Part shown: positions 55,473 through 63,504 of the stretch, piece after piece | How positions within the stretch are numbered: position 1 is the first letter of the stretch | Layout of the letters: every line of letters starts with the position of its first letter | Assembly: GCA_946555465.1 (NCBI GenBank) | Contig: CAMNST010000001.1 | Location: forward strand, 62,001-126,000 | DNA: 64,000 bases | Reading direction: 5' to 3' | DNA from: an uncultured Clostridia bacterium | Lineage (GTDB): Bacteria > Bacillota > Clostridia > Oscillospirales > Acutalibacteraceae | The notes under the pieces: generated by a model | Told to the model about the DNA's origin: nothing | Database searches by the model: none | What the model saw: only the letters and a program-made list of their open reading frames with translations | Program-made: the position numbers and the translations under genes

Positions 55473-56737
55473 AAAAATGTATTTTGTTTTTTGTAATGTT
55501 TTGTGTTCTTCTGTGTTCTTTCCCGGTGTCTGTACTTGCAGATGATGCGTATTTTACCGATGAGCAGATAGAATATTATAAAAATTTAGGGCTTCAGGGA
55601 ACAACCGTTAATGTTTATAACTGGGGTGAATATATTTCAGACGGCAGCGAAGATTCAATGGATGTTGTATCTGAATTTGAACGTCTTACAGGTGCAAAAG
55701 TCAATTATACAAATTTTGAATCAAATGAAAATATGTATTCAAAATTATCAGGCGGCGGTGTATCGTATGACGTTATTGTTCCAAGTGATTATATGATAGA
55801 TAAACTCATTGAAGAAGATATGCTTCTGCCGCTTGATTATGATAATATTCCTAATATGAAGTATATTTCGGAAGATGCCTTGAATCTTCCTTTTGATCCG
55901 CAGCAGATTTATTCTGTATGCTATAATATCGGCACAACAGTATTGATTTATAATACTGCTCTGGTTGATGAAAAGCCCGACAGTTGGTCTGTTATATGGG
56001 ATGAGCAGTACAGAGGCAAAGTTCTTATGTTCAACAACCCGCGTGACTCATTTGCCATTGCTCAGGCTCTGCTTGGTTATGATTTTAATACAACCAATGA
56101 GCAGGAATGGGCAGATTGTGCAAAACTGCTTGCCCGGCAAAAGGATAATGTTAATCCCGTATACGTTATGGATGAAGTTTTCAACCTTATGGAAAGCGGT
56201 GAGTATGCTTTTGCAACTTACTATGCAGGCGACTATCTGCTTATGGTAGAAAATAATGAAGATTTGGATTACTGTTTTCCGCAAGAGGGTGTTAACTTTT
56301 TTTATGATGCATTTTGTGTTCCGACATGTTCACAGAATAAACGGGGCGGAGAGGCTTTCATAAACTTTATGCACGAGCCGCAGGTTGCATTTGAAAATGC
56401 AGAGTTTATATTTTACCGTTCTCCTAATATTACTGTAGAAGAAAACGAGGAAAGTTCTCTGTATCAAAGTGAAGTTATTTACCCGAATGATATTAAATCT
56501 CAGACTTTTATCAATCTTCCGCAGAATATAACCGAACTCGAAAATAATTTATGGACTCAGGTCAAAAGCGGAAAACTTTCTGCAGCAAATGAACAGGATA
56601 ATATCAAAATTTATACCGAGTGCGGGGTAATCGGTGCTGTTGCTGTTGTTATAATAATTATTAAAATGGTTTCAAATTCACAAAAGAAAAAAGAACAGGA
56701 TTTAAGTGATATATATGGAAATCAGCAGTTGCTTTGA
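55469..56737 (+). CDS. potD: spermidine/putrescine-binding protein with C-terminal membrane anchor
   Basis: 422 residues. An N-terminal signal peptide (ILFFVMFCVLLCSFPVSVLA) precedes a mature PotD domain that opens TVNVYNWGEYISDG. Ligand-box acidic residues are seen around DVIVPSDYMIDKL and MDEVFNLMESGEYAFATYYAGDY. There is no lipobox where one would expect it; instead a second hydrophobic stretch near the end (VIGAVAVVIIIIKMV) followed by a basic tail would anchor it. GH25-like or kinase fusions are absent. The gene runs 32 bases into the HAD gene. Confidence 0.9.
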   Translation: MKKCILFFVMFCVLLCSFPVSVLADDAYFTDEQIEYYKNLGLQGTTVNVYNWGEYISDGSEDSMDVVSEFERLTGAKVNYTNFESNENMYSKLSGGGVSYDVIVPSDYMIDKLIEEDMLLPLDYDNIPNMKYISEDALNLPFDPQQIYSVCYNIGTTVLIYNTALVDEKPDSWSVIWDEQYRGKVLMFNNPRDSFAIAQALLGYDFNTTNEQEWADCAKLLARQKDNVNPVYVMDEVFNLMESGEYAFATYYAGDYLLMVENNEDLDYCFPQEGVNFFYDAFCVPTCSQNKRGGEAFINFMHEPQVAFENAEFIFYRSPNITVEENEESSLYQSEVIYPNDIKSQTFINLPQNITELENNLWTQVKSGKLSAANEQDNIKIYTECGVIGAVAVVIIIIKMVSNSQKKKEQDLSDIYGNQQLL

Positions 56738-57407
56738 TTATGATAAATTAAAATTCAAAAATAAGAAATGTGCATTGTTTGATCTTGACGGTACGCTTGT
56801 TGATACTGCTGATGATTTAAGTGCGGCGACGGAGTATGTTCTTAAACAGTTTGGAAGAAAAGTGCTGTGGAGCAAAGAGGATTACAGGTCTTTTGTGGGC
56901 AATGGTGCAATGAAACTCCTTGAAAGAGCCTTTGAATATACGCTGAGCGAGTCTGAACTGAATAAAGCCTTTGCGTTGTTTAAGGAAAAATACAATGTTA
57001 TTCTGAATGATAATGCTTATGTTTATGATGGTATCAGAGATGCGCTTGACTATTTAAAAAGTCAGGGAATGAAACTTGCCGTTGTCACAAACAAACCGCA
57101 TAAATCGGCTGTAATTATGGTGAAACATTTTTTCGGAGAAGATTATTTCGATTTTATAATCGGCGCAAAAGAGGATAGGCCTAAAAAACCTGATCCTTAT
57201 TCAGTCAATATTGCACTTGATAAATTGCAATGCAGACCATGTGATGCCGTATTTTTAGGTGACAGTGATGTAGATGTGCTTACAGGAAAAAATTCCGGCA
57301 TGGAAACAGTAGGTTGTTCCTGGGGATTCAGAGCCGCAGAAGTACTCGAATCTGCGGCTCCGACAGTAATAATTGATACGCCAAAAAAAATATTGAAACT
57401 TTTTTAA
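56706..57407 (+). CDS. HAD-family phosphatase (phosphoglycolate phosphatase-like)
   Basis: 233 residues. The nucleophile motif is CALFDLDGTLVDTADDL, motif II VVTNKPHKS and the motif IV region FLGDSDVDVLTGKNSGM; the cap is helical (subclass I). The start is uncertain: GTG used here has AGGA 5 bases upstream, and ATG 56715 is also possible. It overlaps potD by 32 bases, which suggests co-transcription with the transporter. A specific substrate is not evident. Confidence 0.88.
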   Translation: MIYMEISSCFDYDKLKFKNKKCALFDLDGTLVDTADDLSAATEYVLKQFGRKVLWSKEDYRSFVGNGAMKLLERAFEYTLSESELNKAFALFKEKYNVILNDNAYVYDGIRDALDYLKSQGMKLAVVTNKPHKSAVIMVKHFFGEDYFDFIIGAKEDRPKKPDPYSVNIALDKLQCRPCDAVFLGDSDVDVLTGKNSGMETVGCSWGFRAAEVLESAAPTVIIDTPKKILKLF

Positions 57408-57415
57408 AAAAAGTG

Positions 57416-57444
57416 TTGACAAATGGCATATGTTCTGATATAAT
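57416..57444 (+). promoter_or_regulatory. consensus promoter of tRNA-Leu
   Basis: TTGACA and TATAAT with 17-base spacing and TGA before the -10; the tRNA 5' end is 14 bases downstream. Confidence 0.92.
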
Positions 57445-57457
57445 TCATATCGTTGAC

Positions 57458-57542
57458 GCGAGAGTGGCGGAATCGGCAGACGCGCACGTTTGAGGGGCGT
57501 GTGGGGCGACTCGTACGGGTTCAAGTCCCGTCTCTCGCACCA
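57458..57542 (+). tRNA. tRNA-Leu (anticodon GAG)
   Basis: Acceptor GCGAGAG/CTCTCGC, anticodon stem CACGT/GCGTG with loop TTGAGGG (anticodon GAG), long variable arm (class II) and T-arm ACGGG-TTCAAGT-CCCGT. Discriminator A and an encoded CCA end it. Confidence 0.96.
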
Positions 57543-57545
57543 AAA
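57523..57545 (+). repeat. direct repeat, copy 1 (tRNA-Leu 3' end)
   Basis: The 23 bases from AAGTCCCG through CTCTCGC to CCAAAA of the tRNA 3' end are repeated at 57683-57705. A tRNA 3' end repeated downstream is the typical trace of an integrase att site. Confidence 0.85.
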
Positions 57546-57582
57546 ATAACCAGTTTCCATTGGGATGCTGGTTATTTTTTAT
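57543..57582 (+). terminator. terminator after tRNA-Leu
   Basis: AAAATAACCAG pairs with CTGGTTATTTT around a 14-nt loop, followed by Ts. Confidence 0.88.
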
Positions 57583-57605
57583 GTAAAAAAACAAGGACTT
57601 GAAGA

Positions 57606-57682
57606 CGTGGCTCTGAATTTTGAGCTTTGTTGGCGATAAAATTCAGGAGGAAGGTCCGGTGGACCTTTCGATAGCAAGAAGA
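57606..57682 (+). other. short structured segment between the direct repeats
   Basis: Two hairpins are seen: TGAATTTT/AAAATTCA (57615-57622 with 57638-57645) and AAGGTCC/GGACCTT around GGT (about 57652-57668). No ORF with a credible start is present. It could be a degenerate remnant of an element or a small RNA gene; nothing more can be said. Confidence 0.45.
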
Positions 57683-57705
57683 AAGTCCCGTCTCTCGCAC
57701 CAAAA
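57683..57705 (+). repeat. direct repeat, copy 2 (duplicated tRNA 3' end)
   Basis: Identical 23-base copy of the tRNA-Leu 3' end, without the rest of a tRNA. It is followed at once by a second hairpin terminator (CAGCAATTACACA with TGTGTAGTTGCTG, 57707-57734) and seven Ts. Confidence 0.85.
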
Positions 57706-57706
57706 G

Positions 57707-57741
57707 CAGCAATTACACATTTGTGTAGTTGCTGTTTTTTT
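57707..57741 (+). terminator. terminator after the duplicated tRNA end
   Basis: A 12- to 13-bp stem with one G-U pair and a minimal loop is followed by seven Ts. It suggests that transcription once ended, or still ends, behind the second repeat. The 150 bases after it are A/T-rich with a TCACTA/TAGTGA inverted repeat (around 57832-57866) before the next ORF. Confidence 0.85.
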
Positions 57742-57896
57742 ATGTCTAAAAATAAAAAGCAGATTTTGCAGATGAATTAAAGGTTTCTCTATTAATTTAA
57801 AAAAATTTTGAAAAAAAACAAAATAAGTATGTCACTACAAAGCAATATTTTTATCCTTTTATAGTGAGCAGTCACAATAAAAGAAAGGAGAAGAGT

Positions 57897-58058
57897 ATGT
57901 TTGATTTTATAGAAGCAAACGATTTGTTTGAAAATGAATTTATTGTTCTTGTAGAAACATCGTTTAAAACAGAAAACGGCATTAAAACTGTGCTTGAAGT
58001 TGCAGTTAAAAATGGCAAAGATGATATTTCAACTTTCATTCCTGTAATTGTTTTCTAA
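57897..58058 (+). CDS. small protein of unknown function
   Basis: 53 residues (MFDFIEANDLFENEFIVLVETS...). AAAGGAG lies 9 bases before the ATG and a perfect terminator follows the stop. These are good signs of a real gene despite the length. The protein is acidic, has no membrane segment or cysteine, and ends in a hydrophobic FIPVIVF. I do not recognise a family. It stands alone next to the tRNA repeat region. Confidence 0.6.
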   Translation: MFDFIEANDLFENEFIVLVETSFKTENGIKTVLEVAVKNGKDDISTFIPVIVF

Positions 58059-58062
58059 TCGC

Positions 58063-58099
58063 AAAAAGTAACCGTGGGGCAGCCTGCGGTTACTTTTTT
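58063..58099 (+). terminator. terminator after the 53-residue ORF
   Basis: AAAAAGTAACCG pairs perfectly with CGGTTACTTTTT around a 12-nt loop. Confidence 0.9.
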
Positions 58100-58220
58100 C
58101 TTTTATTAAACTGATAGAATTTGCACTTTACATATCAAAAAATGCATCTTACTTTGAATTTATTGAAAACAATCAGCCTAAATGTTAAGGTTGAGTTATC
58201 AAATATCAGAGGGAAAGAAA

Positions 58221-59135
58221 ATGAATATCATTAATGTTAAAAATCTTACTAAAAAATATGGTGATTTTGCAGCGGTAAAAGATTTGTCTTTTTCAGTTGC
58301 TGAGGGCGATTTTGTTGGATTTTTAGGAATAAACGGAGCAGGAAAATCTACAACAATCAATATTATGTCAACTCTTCTGCAGCCAAGTGAAGGGAATATT
58401 GAAATCTGCGGTTTTGATATCAGTCAGAGCAAAAGAATAAGAGAACGTATCGGTTTGGTATATCAGAATAATGTTCTTGATGATTTGCTTACCGTAAAAG
58501 AGAATCTTGTTTGCAGGGCAATACTTCACGGTGTGCCAAGGGTAAAAATTAAAGAAAAAATTTATGAATTATGCAAAGTGTTTGATTTGGAAGAGATTCT
58601 TTCTAAAAAATATAAAATTTTATCCGGCGGTCAGAAAAGAAAATGTGAAATAGTTGCCGCACTTATGCATACGCCTAAAATTTTATTTCTTGATGAACCG
58701 ACCACCGGTCTCGACCCTGCCGCACGTATTGAAGTGTGGAATACGATAAATAAACTAAGAAAAAGCACAGATATGACTGTTTTTCTGACTACTCACTATA
58801 TGGAGGAGGCAGAAAAGGCAGACGAAATCATAATTATAGATAAAGGAAGAAAAATTATTCAGGGAACTCCGGGTGAATTAAAAAATAAATACGCATCGGA
58901 TTATTTGAAATTATATTGTGAAGAAAAAAATATTTGTGACATAGAAAAAGTTTTAATAAAGTATAATTTTTCATATTCAATAGAAAATTTCGGCTTAAAG
59001 GTTGTTTTAAACAGTGTATTTGATGCAGTATCTTTAATTGGTAATATAAAAGAAAAAATTATCAGTTTTGAAGTTATACAGGGGAATATGGATGATGTTT
59101 TTATAAATGCAACAAGAGAGGTTAAAATAGTATGA
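58221..59135 (+). CDS. ABC transporter ATP-binding protein (multidrug/DrrA-NatA type)
   Basis: 304 residues. Walker A LGINGAGKSTTINIM, signature LSGGQKRKCEI, Walker B ILFLDEPTTGLDP, switch His in TTHYMEEAEKA. The C-terminal ~90 residues form the typical DrrA tail. GAGGGAAAG precedes the ATG. It overlaps the permease by 4 bases. With LytTR and DUF3021 genes it forms a four-gene unit that probably exports a drug, peptide or lipid. Confidence 0.92.
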   Translation: MNIINVKNLTKKYGDFAAVKDLSFSVAEGDFVGFLGINGAGKSTTINIMSTLLQPSEGNIEICGFDISQSKRIRERIGLVYQNNVLDDLLTVKENLVCRAILHGVPRVKIKEKIYELCKVFDLEEILSKKYKILSGGQKRKCEIVAALMHTPKILFLDEPTTGLDPAARIEVWNTINKLRKSTDMTVFLTTHYMEEAEKADEIIIIDKGRKIIQGTPGELKNKYASDYLKLYCEEKNICDIEKVLIKYNFSYSIENFGLKVVLNSVFDAVSLIGNIKEKIISFEVIQGNMDDVFINATREVKIV

Positions 59136-60040
59136 TGCAGTTTGTTTGTTTTGTAAATCGAAATGTTAAAATCTTTTTGAGAGATAAGGGTGCGGTATTT
59201 TTTTCACTTATTTCAATGTTTGTTGTAATATGTCTTATGCTTTTCTTTCTTGAAGATGTAAACGTAAGTTTTCTTACAGAAAATCTTGCTCTTATTCCCG
59301 GACGCGATTTTGCAGAAGATGAAAAAAACAGCAAATTATTGGTTTTGTTATGGGCGGCTGCAGGAATCATTCCTGTCAATGCTGTTATGGTAACGTTATC
59401 AAACCTTTCAGCAATGATTAAGGATAAGGCAAATGATAAAAGTAAAGCCATTTATTCATCGCCGGTAAACAGATTTTCTGTTGCATTTTCATATATAATT
59501 GCTGCCTGTATATCTTCGGTAATAATCTGTGAACTTACTTTCTTATTGTCAGAGGTTTATATTTGTTTTAAAGGCGGAGATATTTTTTCTTTTAAAACAC
59601 ATATTGCAATTTTTATAATTATTCTTGTGAATTCATTGGTCTATTCTGCTATAATGTACTTGTTCGCTGTTTTGATTAAAAGTGAGGGTGCCTGGAGCGG
59701 TATGGGAACTGTGTTGGGTGCGCTGGTGGGTTTCCTCGGCGGAATATATATGCCTATAGGTTCACTTGCAAAATCACTTCAGACAGTGCTTAAATGTACC
59801 CCTGTAATTTACAGCACATCACTGTTCAGGCAGATTATGACAGAAGAAATGATAGGAAAAGTATTCAGAGGTGCAGATGCTGAAATCGTATCGGCTTATA
59901 AAAATGAAATGGGTATAACCATAGATTTGTTCAATGAAAATGTATCTGCCGCTGCCTGTCTTGGAATTCTTATAATTTGCGGTATGCTATTCTTAATTGC
60001 AGGAACAATTTTTACAAACAGAAAGACGGGTGCAAAGTGA
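59132..60040 (+). CDS. ABC-2 type transporter permease
   Basis: 302 residues with six membrane helices and a large outside loop between the first and second (about residues 45-65). The block GMGTVLGALVGFLGGIYMPIGSL is typical of ABC-2 permeases of the DrrB type. It is translationally coupled at both ends: ATGA with the ATPase gene, GTGA with the LytTR gene. Confidence 0.9.
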   Translation: MMQFVCFVNRNVKIFLRDKGAVFFSLISMFVVICLMLFFLEDVNVSFLTENLALIPGRDFAEDEKNSKLLVLLWAAAGIIPVNAVMVTLSNLSAMIKDKANDKSKAIYSSPVNRFSVAFSYIIAACISSVIICELTFLLSEVYICFKGGDIFSFKTHIAIFIIILVNSLVYSAIMYLFAVLIKSEGAWSGMGTVLGALVGFLGGIYMPIGSLAKSLQTVLKCTPVIYSTSLFRQIMTEEMIGKVFRGADAEIVSAYKNEMGITIDLFNENVSAAACLGILIICGMLFLIAGTIFTNRKTGAK

Positions 60041-60483
60041 AAATAACAATAGAAATGCCGGCAAAAGGCGATGAAGATGAAATAATTATAAGATGTCGCA
60101 ATGTAAGTGATGAACTTCTTTCTGTTATTAATGTTATCAAACAGGAACAGTTACATGTTATCGGTTATGATGCAAAGGATATTGTGTCTCTCAGTCCTGC
60201 CGAAATATATTATTTTGAGTCGGTTGATAATAAAGTTTTTGCATATTGTGATAAAAAAGTTTATGAAATAAAATCAAAACTTTATGAAATTGAGGAAACC
60301 TATAACTATTTTGGTTTCTTCAGAATTTCAAAATCAGCAGTTGTTAATATAAAGAAAATATCTTCAATATCACCGCTTTTTAACGGAAAATTAACAGCCA
60401 ATCTGGCTAACGGTGAAAAAATTGTAATTTCAAGGCAATATGTTGCCGATTTAAAAAGAAAACTCGGCATAAAAGGGAGGTAA
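60037..60483 (+). CDS. LytTR-domain transcriptional regulator
   Basis: 148 residues without a receiver domain. The C-terminal ~100 residues are the LytTR DNA-binding domain: SPAEIYYFESVDNKVFAYC, FFRISKSAVVNIKKISSISPLFNGKL and VISRQYVADLKRKLG. Start is GTG overlapping the permease stop. Stand-alone LytTR proteins next to DUF3021 membrane proteins form small regulatory pairs in which the membrane protein controls the regulator. Direct or inverted repeats for it were not found by eye. Confidence 0.92.
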   Translation: MKITIEMPAKGDEDEIIIRCRNVSDELLSVINVIKQEQLHVIGYDAKDIVSLSPAEIYYFESVDNKVFAYCDKKVYEIKSKLYEIEETYNYFGFFRISKSAVVNIKKISSISPLFNGKLTANLANGEKIVISRQYVADLKRKLGIKGR

Positions 60484-60488
60484 AGTAA

Positions 60489-60902
60489 ATGAAGTTTTTA
60501 GTTGAATTAATTAAATATTTTACGTATATTACAACAGGAATCGTTTTTGCATTTATTATTAATACGGCTATAGCAGGTGTTGAAAGTGTGCCGGTTGCTA
60601 TGATAGCCGAAATACCTGCAGCAGGATTTGTTACCGCATTAATAACTGTAATTATTTTTGAAAAAGATGTAAAAACAAAAAAAGGAATGTTTTTGCTTAC
60701 AACCGTTCATTTCATTCTTCTTAGCATTGTGATGATTGTTATGGGTCTGATGTTCAAATGGATTAATACAAATCCGACAAGCATTATCCTGATGCTTCTG
60801 TGCGTTGCTTTTGTTTACGGCTTTACTTCAGCGGTATCCTATTTCACATCAAAAAAAGAGGCTGATGAAATAAATGCTGCTCTGAAAAATAAAAATAACT
60901 GA
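60489..60902 (+). CDS. DUF3021 membrane protein
   Basis: 137 residues with four membrane helices (YFTYITTGIVFAFIINTAIAG and three more). DUF3021 proteins usually follow a LytTR gene and restrain it in the membrane. AAGGGAGG lies just upstream. A terminator follows. Confidence 0.88.
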   Translation: MKFLVELIKYFTYITTGIVFAFIINTAIAGVESVPVAMIAEIPAAGFVTALITVIIFEKDVKTKKGMFLLTTVHFILLSIVMIVMGLMFKWINTNPTSIILMLLCVAFVYGFTSAVSYFTSKKEADEINAALKNKNN

Positions 60903-60920
60903 GATATAAATTATATTTTT

Positions 60921-60948
60921 CGCCTGAAGTTAATTTTCAGGCGTTTTT
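60921..60948 (+). terminator. terminator after the DUF3021 gene
   Basis: CGCCTGAA pairs with TTCAGGCG around a short loop, followed by five Ts. Confidence 0.9.
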
Positions 60949-60973
60949 CCATGAAAAGAGTTTCAATTTTTTA

Positions 60974-61002
60974 TTGACAAATGTGGTTTATTGTTATAAA
61001 CT
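60974..61002 (+). promoter_or_regulatory. promoter of the blaI-M56 operon
   Basis: TTGACA is followed at 17 bases by TAAACT (or TATAAA at 15). The -10 lies inside the palindromic operator, so a bound repressor would block polymerase. Confidence 0.65.
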
Positions 61003-61024
61003 TATATTGAGGTTTATAACAATA
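60989..61024 (+). promoter_or_regulatory. perfect palindromic operator (BlaI/MecI-type)
   Basis: TATTGTTATAAAC and GTTTATAACAATA are exact 13-base inverted repeats 10 bases apart, between the -35 and the blaI start. BlaI/MecI repressors bind such dyads. Confidence 0.85.
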
Positions 61025-61046
61025 GACTGTTTTGAGGTAGAATAAG

Positions 61047-61406
61047 ATGAAAGAGTTAAAATTATGCGAGAGTGATTTCAGATTTATGTGTGTTGTTTGG
61101 GAAAATGAACCATTGAATTCTGGAAGGCTTGTTGATCTGTGCAATCAGAAGTTGGGCTGGAAAAAGTCTACAACGTATACCACTCTCAGAAAACTTTGCG
61201 AAAAAGGCTTTGCACAAAATGTTGATACCGTTGTATCTTCTTTAGTTGCAAAGGGTGATGTTCAGGCATATGCAGGCAATCGCTTTATTGAAAATACTTT
61301 TGCCGGCTCTCTGCCTAATTTTCTTGTGTCATTTTTAGGCGGCAAAAAAATATCTGACAAAGAGGCTGAGGAGTTAAAAAAACTTATTGACGATTATAAG
61401 GAGTAG
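61047..61406 (+). CDS. BlaI/MecI/CopY-family repressor
   Basis: 119 residues. The winged helix is seen as LCESDFRFMCVVWENEPLNSGRLVDLCNQKLGWKKSTTYTTLRKLCEKGFAQN; the C-terminal half is the dimer and cleavage region. It sits directly behind its likely operator and 3 bases before the M56 sensor. In known systems the membrane sensor cleaves the repressor on a signal. The C-terminal part is standard length. Confidence 0.92.
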   Translation: MKELKLCESDFRFMCVVWENEPLNSGRLVDLCNQKLGWKKSTTYTTLRKLCEKGFAQNVDTVVSSLVAKGDVQAYAGNRFIENTFAGSLPNFLVSFLGGKKISDKEAEELKKLIDDYKE

Positions 61407-61409
61407 CCT

Positions 61410-63434
61410 ATGATGAATGACATTTTTATTCATATTTTTAATATGAGTATCACATCAAGTTACGTAATTATTGCTGTTGTATTCATCCGCTTTCTGATGC
61501 AGAAAGCACCAAAAAAGTATTCATATCTTCTTTGGAGTGCAGTTGGTTTCCGTCTTGCTGTTCCGATATCATTCAAATCCGTTTTCAGTATGTTTTCAAT
61601 AAAAACATTCAATATGGAAAGTGCACAGGCACTTAATGAAAATACACTTTCATATGTTCCGTATTTTTATGATTCGTCCTTGTCAAAAGTTCCTCATACC
61701 GATATCGGGCTGGCCCAGACAAAGTCGGAGGTAATTAATCACGCAGCATTCGGAATAAATGATTTTTTTGATAAACTTCTTATTGAAAACTGCAGCATTT
61801 TTAAATGCATTTGGCTTGCCGGTTTAATTCTTATTTTAACTTACGGGATTATTTCTTATATTGTTTTATTGGTAAGAATGAAAACTGCTGTTTTAAAAAA
61901 AGATAACATTTATGAGTCAGACAGAATTGCGTCTCCGTTTATATTCGGACTTATTTTTCCTAAAATATATATACCGTTTGCTTTGGATGATAAAACATAT
62001 CACTATGTTGTTTCTCACGAAAAATGCCATCTGGAACGTCTTGATTATTATGTTAAAACATTTGCGTTTATTCTTCTTGCTGTTCATTGGTTTAATCCGC
62101 TGTGCTGGGCAGCATTTTCCCTTATGACAAAAGATATGGAAATGAGTTGCGATGAAAAGGTTTTGTCTGATAATTCTGATATAAAAAGAGATTACAGTTT
62201 AACGCTTTTATCCTTCGCATCAGGAAAAAGCATTTATTCCGTTACACCCCTTTGTTTTAGTGAAAAGCGTGTAAGGCAGAGAATAACAAATGCACTTGAA
62301 TTTAAAAAGCCAAAAGTTGCAGTATCGGTTATTCTTGCCGTTTTATGTGTCGGTGTGATAATTTTCTGTATTGCCAATCCGCTTGTAAAAGAAGATGAAC
62401 CATTGGAAGATATCATGCCTGATAACTCGGCAATAGATAATGCTTACAGTGGTGTTTTAACTTTCGGTGAAATAGAGAATCTCCTTGATACGATTATAAG
62501 TTCGCCTGCTTACTCTTCTGCACCGGGTGATTATATAAATGCTCATGCCTCGGAATATAATACACTTTTAAATAATCCCACAACGATTGATTATATTTTT
62601 ACGGAGTTTCTTAAAGGCGGAAATGATGATTTAAAAGGGCTGATAATGCGAAGTCTGCTTGAGGGCATCGTTGTTGAGGAACGCATAGACGGTATTTATA
62701 ATACAGGGCAGGATTATTTTGATGCTTTTTATAATTATAACCTTGAACTTTATAAAAAAGAAGGTTATGAATTTATGCAGAATAACTGTTATTTTGGTTT
62801 TAAACTTTTAAATATGCGCGGAGACCTTTCTTACCATAATGATGTAGCAGACAGTGATTATCTGCCAATCCTTGAAAGCACATTAAAATTTTCTGCGGAT
62901 TCGGCACTTAAATCCGGAAATTTCGCGGAATCTCTTCAGTCGCTCACCGGATGTGTTTTTGAGGGTGATATCGGTTCGGGTATGTATATTTACAAATTCA
63001 CTTATGATAAAGACGTCTATTTTACATATACTCCGAATCTTGATTCTTTTACTATTTATTATAATGATAAGGTTTATACTTCGTTTTCAATTATGAGAGA
63101 GATTTCTGATTATAATAATCTTGATGTAATTGATATGCAGGAGGCAATAAATATTGCATATAAGGAAATTCAGAATCCAAAGTATAGACAGTATATTGCA
63201 TTTCCTGAGGGCGATGATGAATTTAGTAATTATGGTATTAATGATCAATATAAACCCGTTCTTTATAAAAACCATTATATGCCCGAAGGCGAATTTGTTT
63301 ATGAAAAAAATCCCGAATATGTCTGGGATATTGTTCTTACGGATAAAGAGTTTCCAAGCAGATATTTTGTATATGTCTATGTTAATGCAGTTACAGGTGC
63401 GGTATCATATGTTAATGTTCAGTTCAATGATTGA
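61410..63434 (+). CDS. BlaR1-like M56 membrane metallopeptidase with C-terminal sensor region
   Basis: 674 residues. The N-terminal half has four membrane helices and the zinc motif HEKCH (residues 203-207) in the M56 domain, with MSCDEKVL after it. A further membrane helix (VAVSVILAVLCVGVIIFCIA, ~300-320) precedes a ~350-residue outside part. This is not a penicillin-binding-protein-like domain as in BlaR1; its last ~100 residues resemble PepSY (DMQEAINIAYKEI... YVNAVTGAVSYVNV). AAGGAG is 7 bases upstream. The signal is unknown and no beta-lactamase gene is adjacent. Confidence 0.9.
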   Translation: MMNDIFIHIFNMSITSSYVIIAVVFIRFLMQKAPKKYSYLLWSAVGFRLAVPISFKSVFSMFSIKTFNMESAQALNENTLSYVPYFYDSSLSKVPHTDIGLAQTKSEVINHAAFGINDFFDKLLIENCSIFKCIWLAGLILILTYGIISYIVLLVRMKTAVLKKDNIYESDRIASPFIFGLIFPKIYIPFALDDKTYHYVVSHEKCHLERLDYYVKTFAFILLAVHWFNPLCWAAFSLMTKDMEMSCDEKVLSDNSDIKRDYSLTLLSFASGKSIYSVTPLCFSEKRVRQRITNALEFKKPKVAVSVILAVLCVGVIIFCIANPLVKEDEPLEDIMPDNSAIDNAYSGVLTFGEIENLLDTIISSPAYSSAPGDYINAHASEYNTLLNNPTTIDYIFTEFLKGGNDDLKGLIMRSLLEGIVVEERIDGIYNTGQDYFDAFYNYNLELYKKEGYEFMQNNCYFGFKLLNMRGDLSYHNDVADSDYLPILESTLKFSADSALKSGNFAESLQSLTGCVFEGDIGSGMYIYKFTYDKDVYFTYTPNLDSFTIYYNDKVYTSFSIMREISDYNNLDVIDMQEAINIAYKEIQNPKYRQYIAFPEGDDEFSNYGINDQYKPVLYKNHYMPEGEFVYEKNPEYVWDIVLTDKEFPSRYFVYVYVNAVTGAVSYVNVQFND

Positions 63435-63454
63435 TAAACAAATTTCTTAATAAT

Positions 63455-63496
63455 AAACGGCTGTCTCATCCTATTAACCGAGACAGCCGTTTTTAT
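63455..63496 (+). terminator. bidirectional terminator between the M56 and PAP2 genes
   Basis: A perfect stem AAACGGCTGTCTC/GAGACAGCCGTTT is followed by Ts; an A-run on the other side serves the convergent PAP2 gene. Confidence 0.9.
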
Positions 63497-63504
63497 ATAT
63501 TTTA

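Noticed and set aside
57683-57705. Second tRNA-Leu gene
   Set aside because: Only the T-arm 3' strand and acceptor end are present; no D-arm, anticodon arm or 5' acceptor strand.
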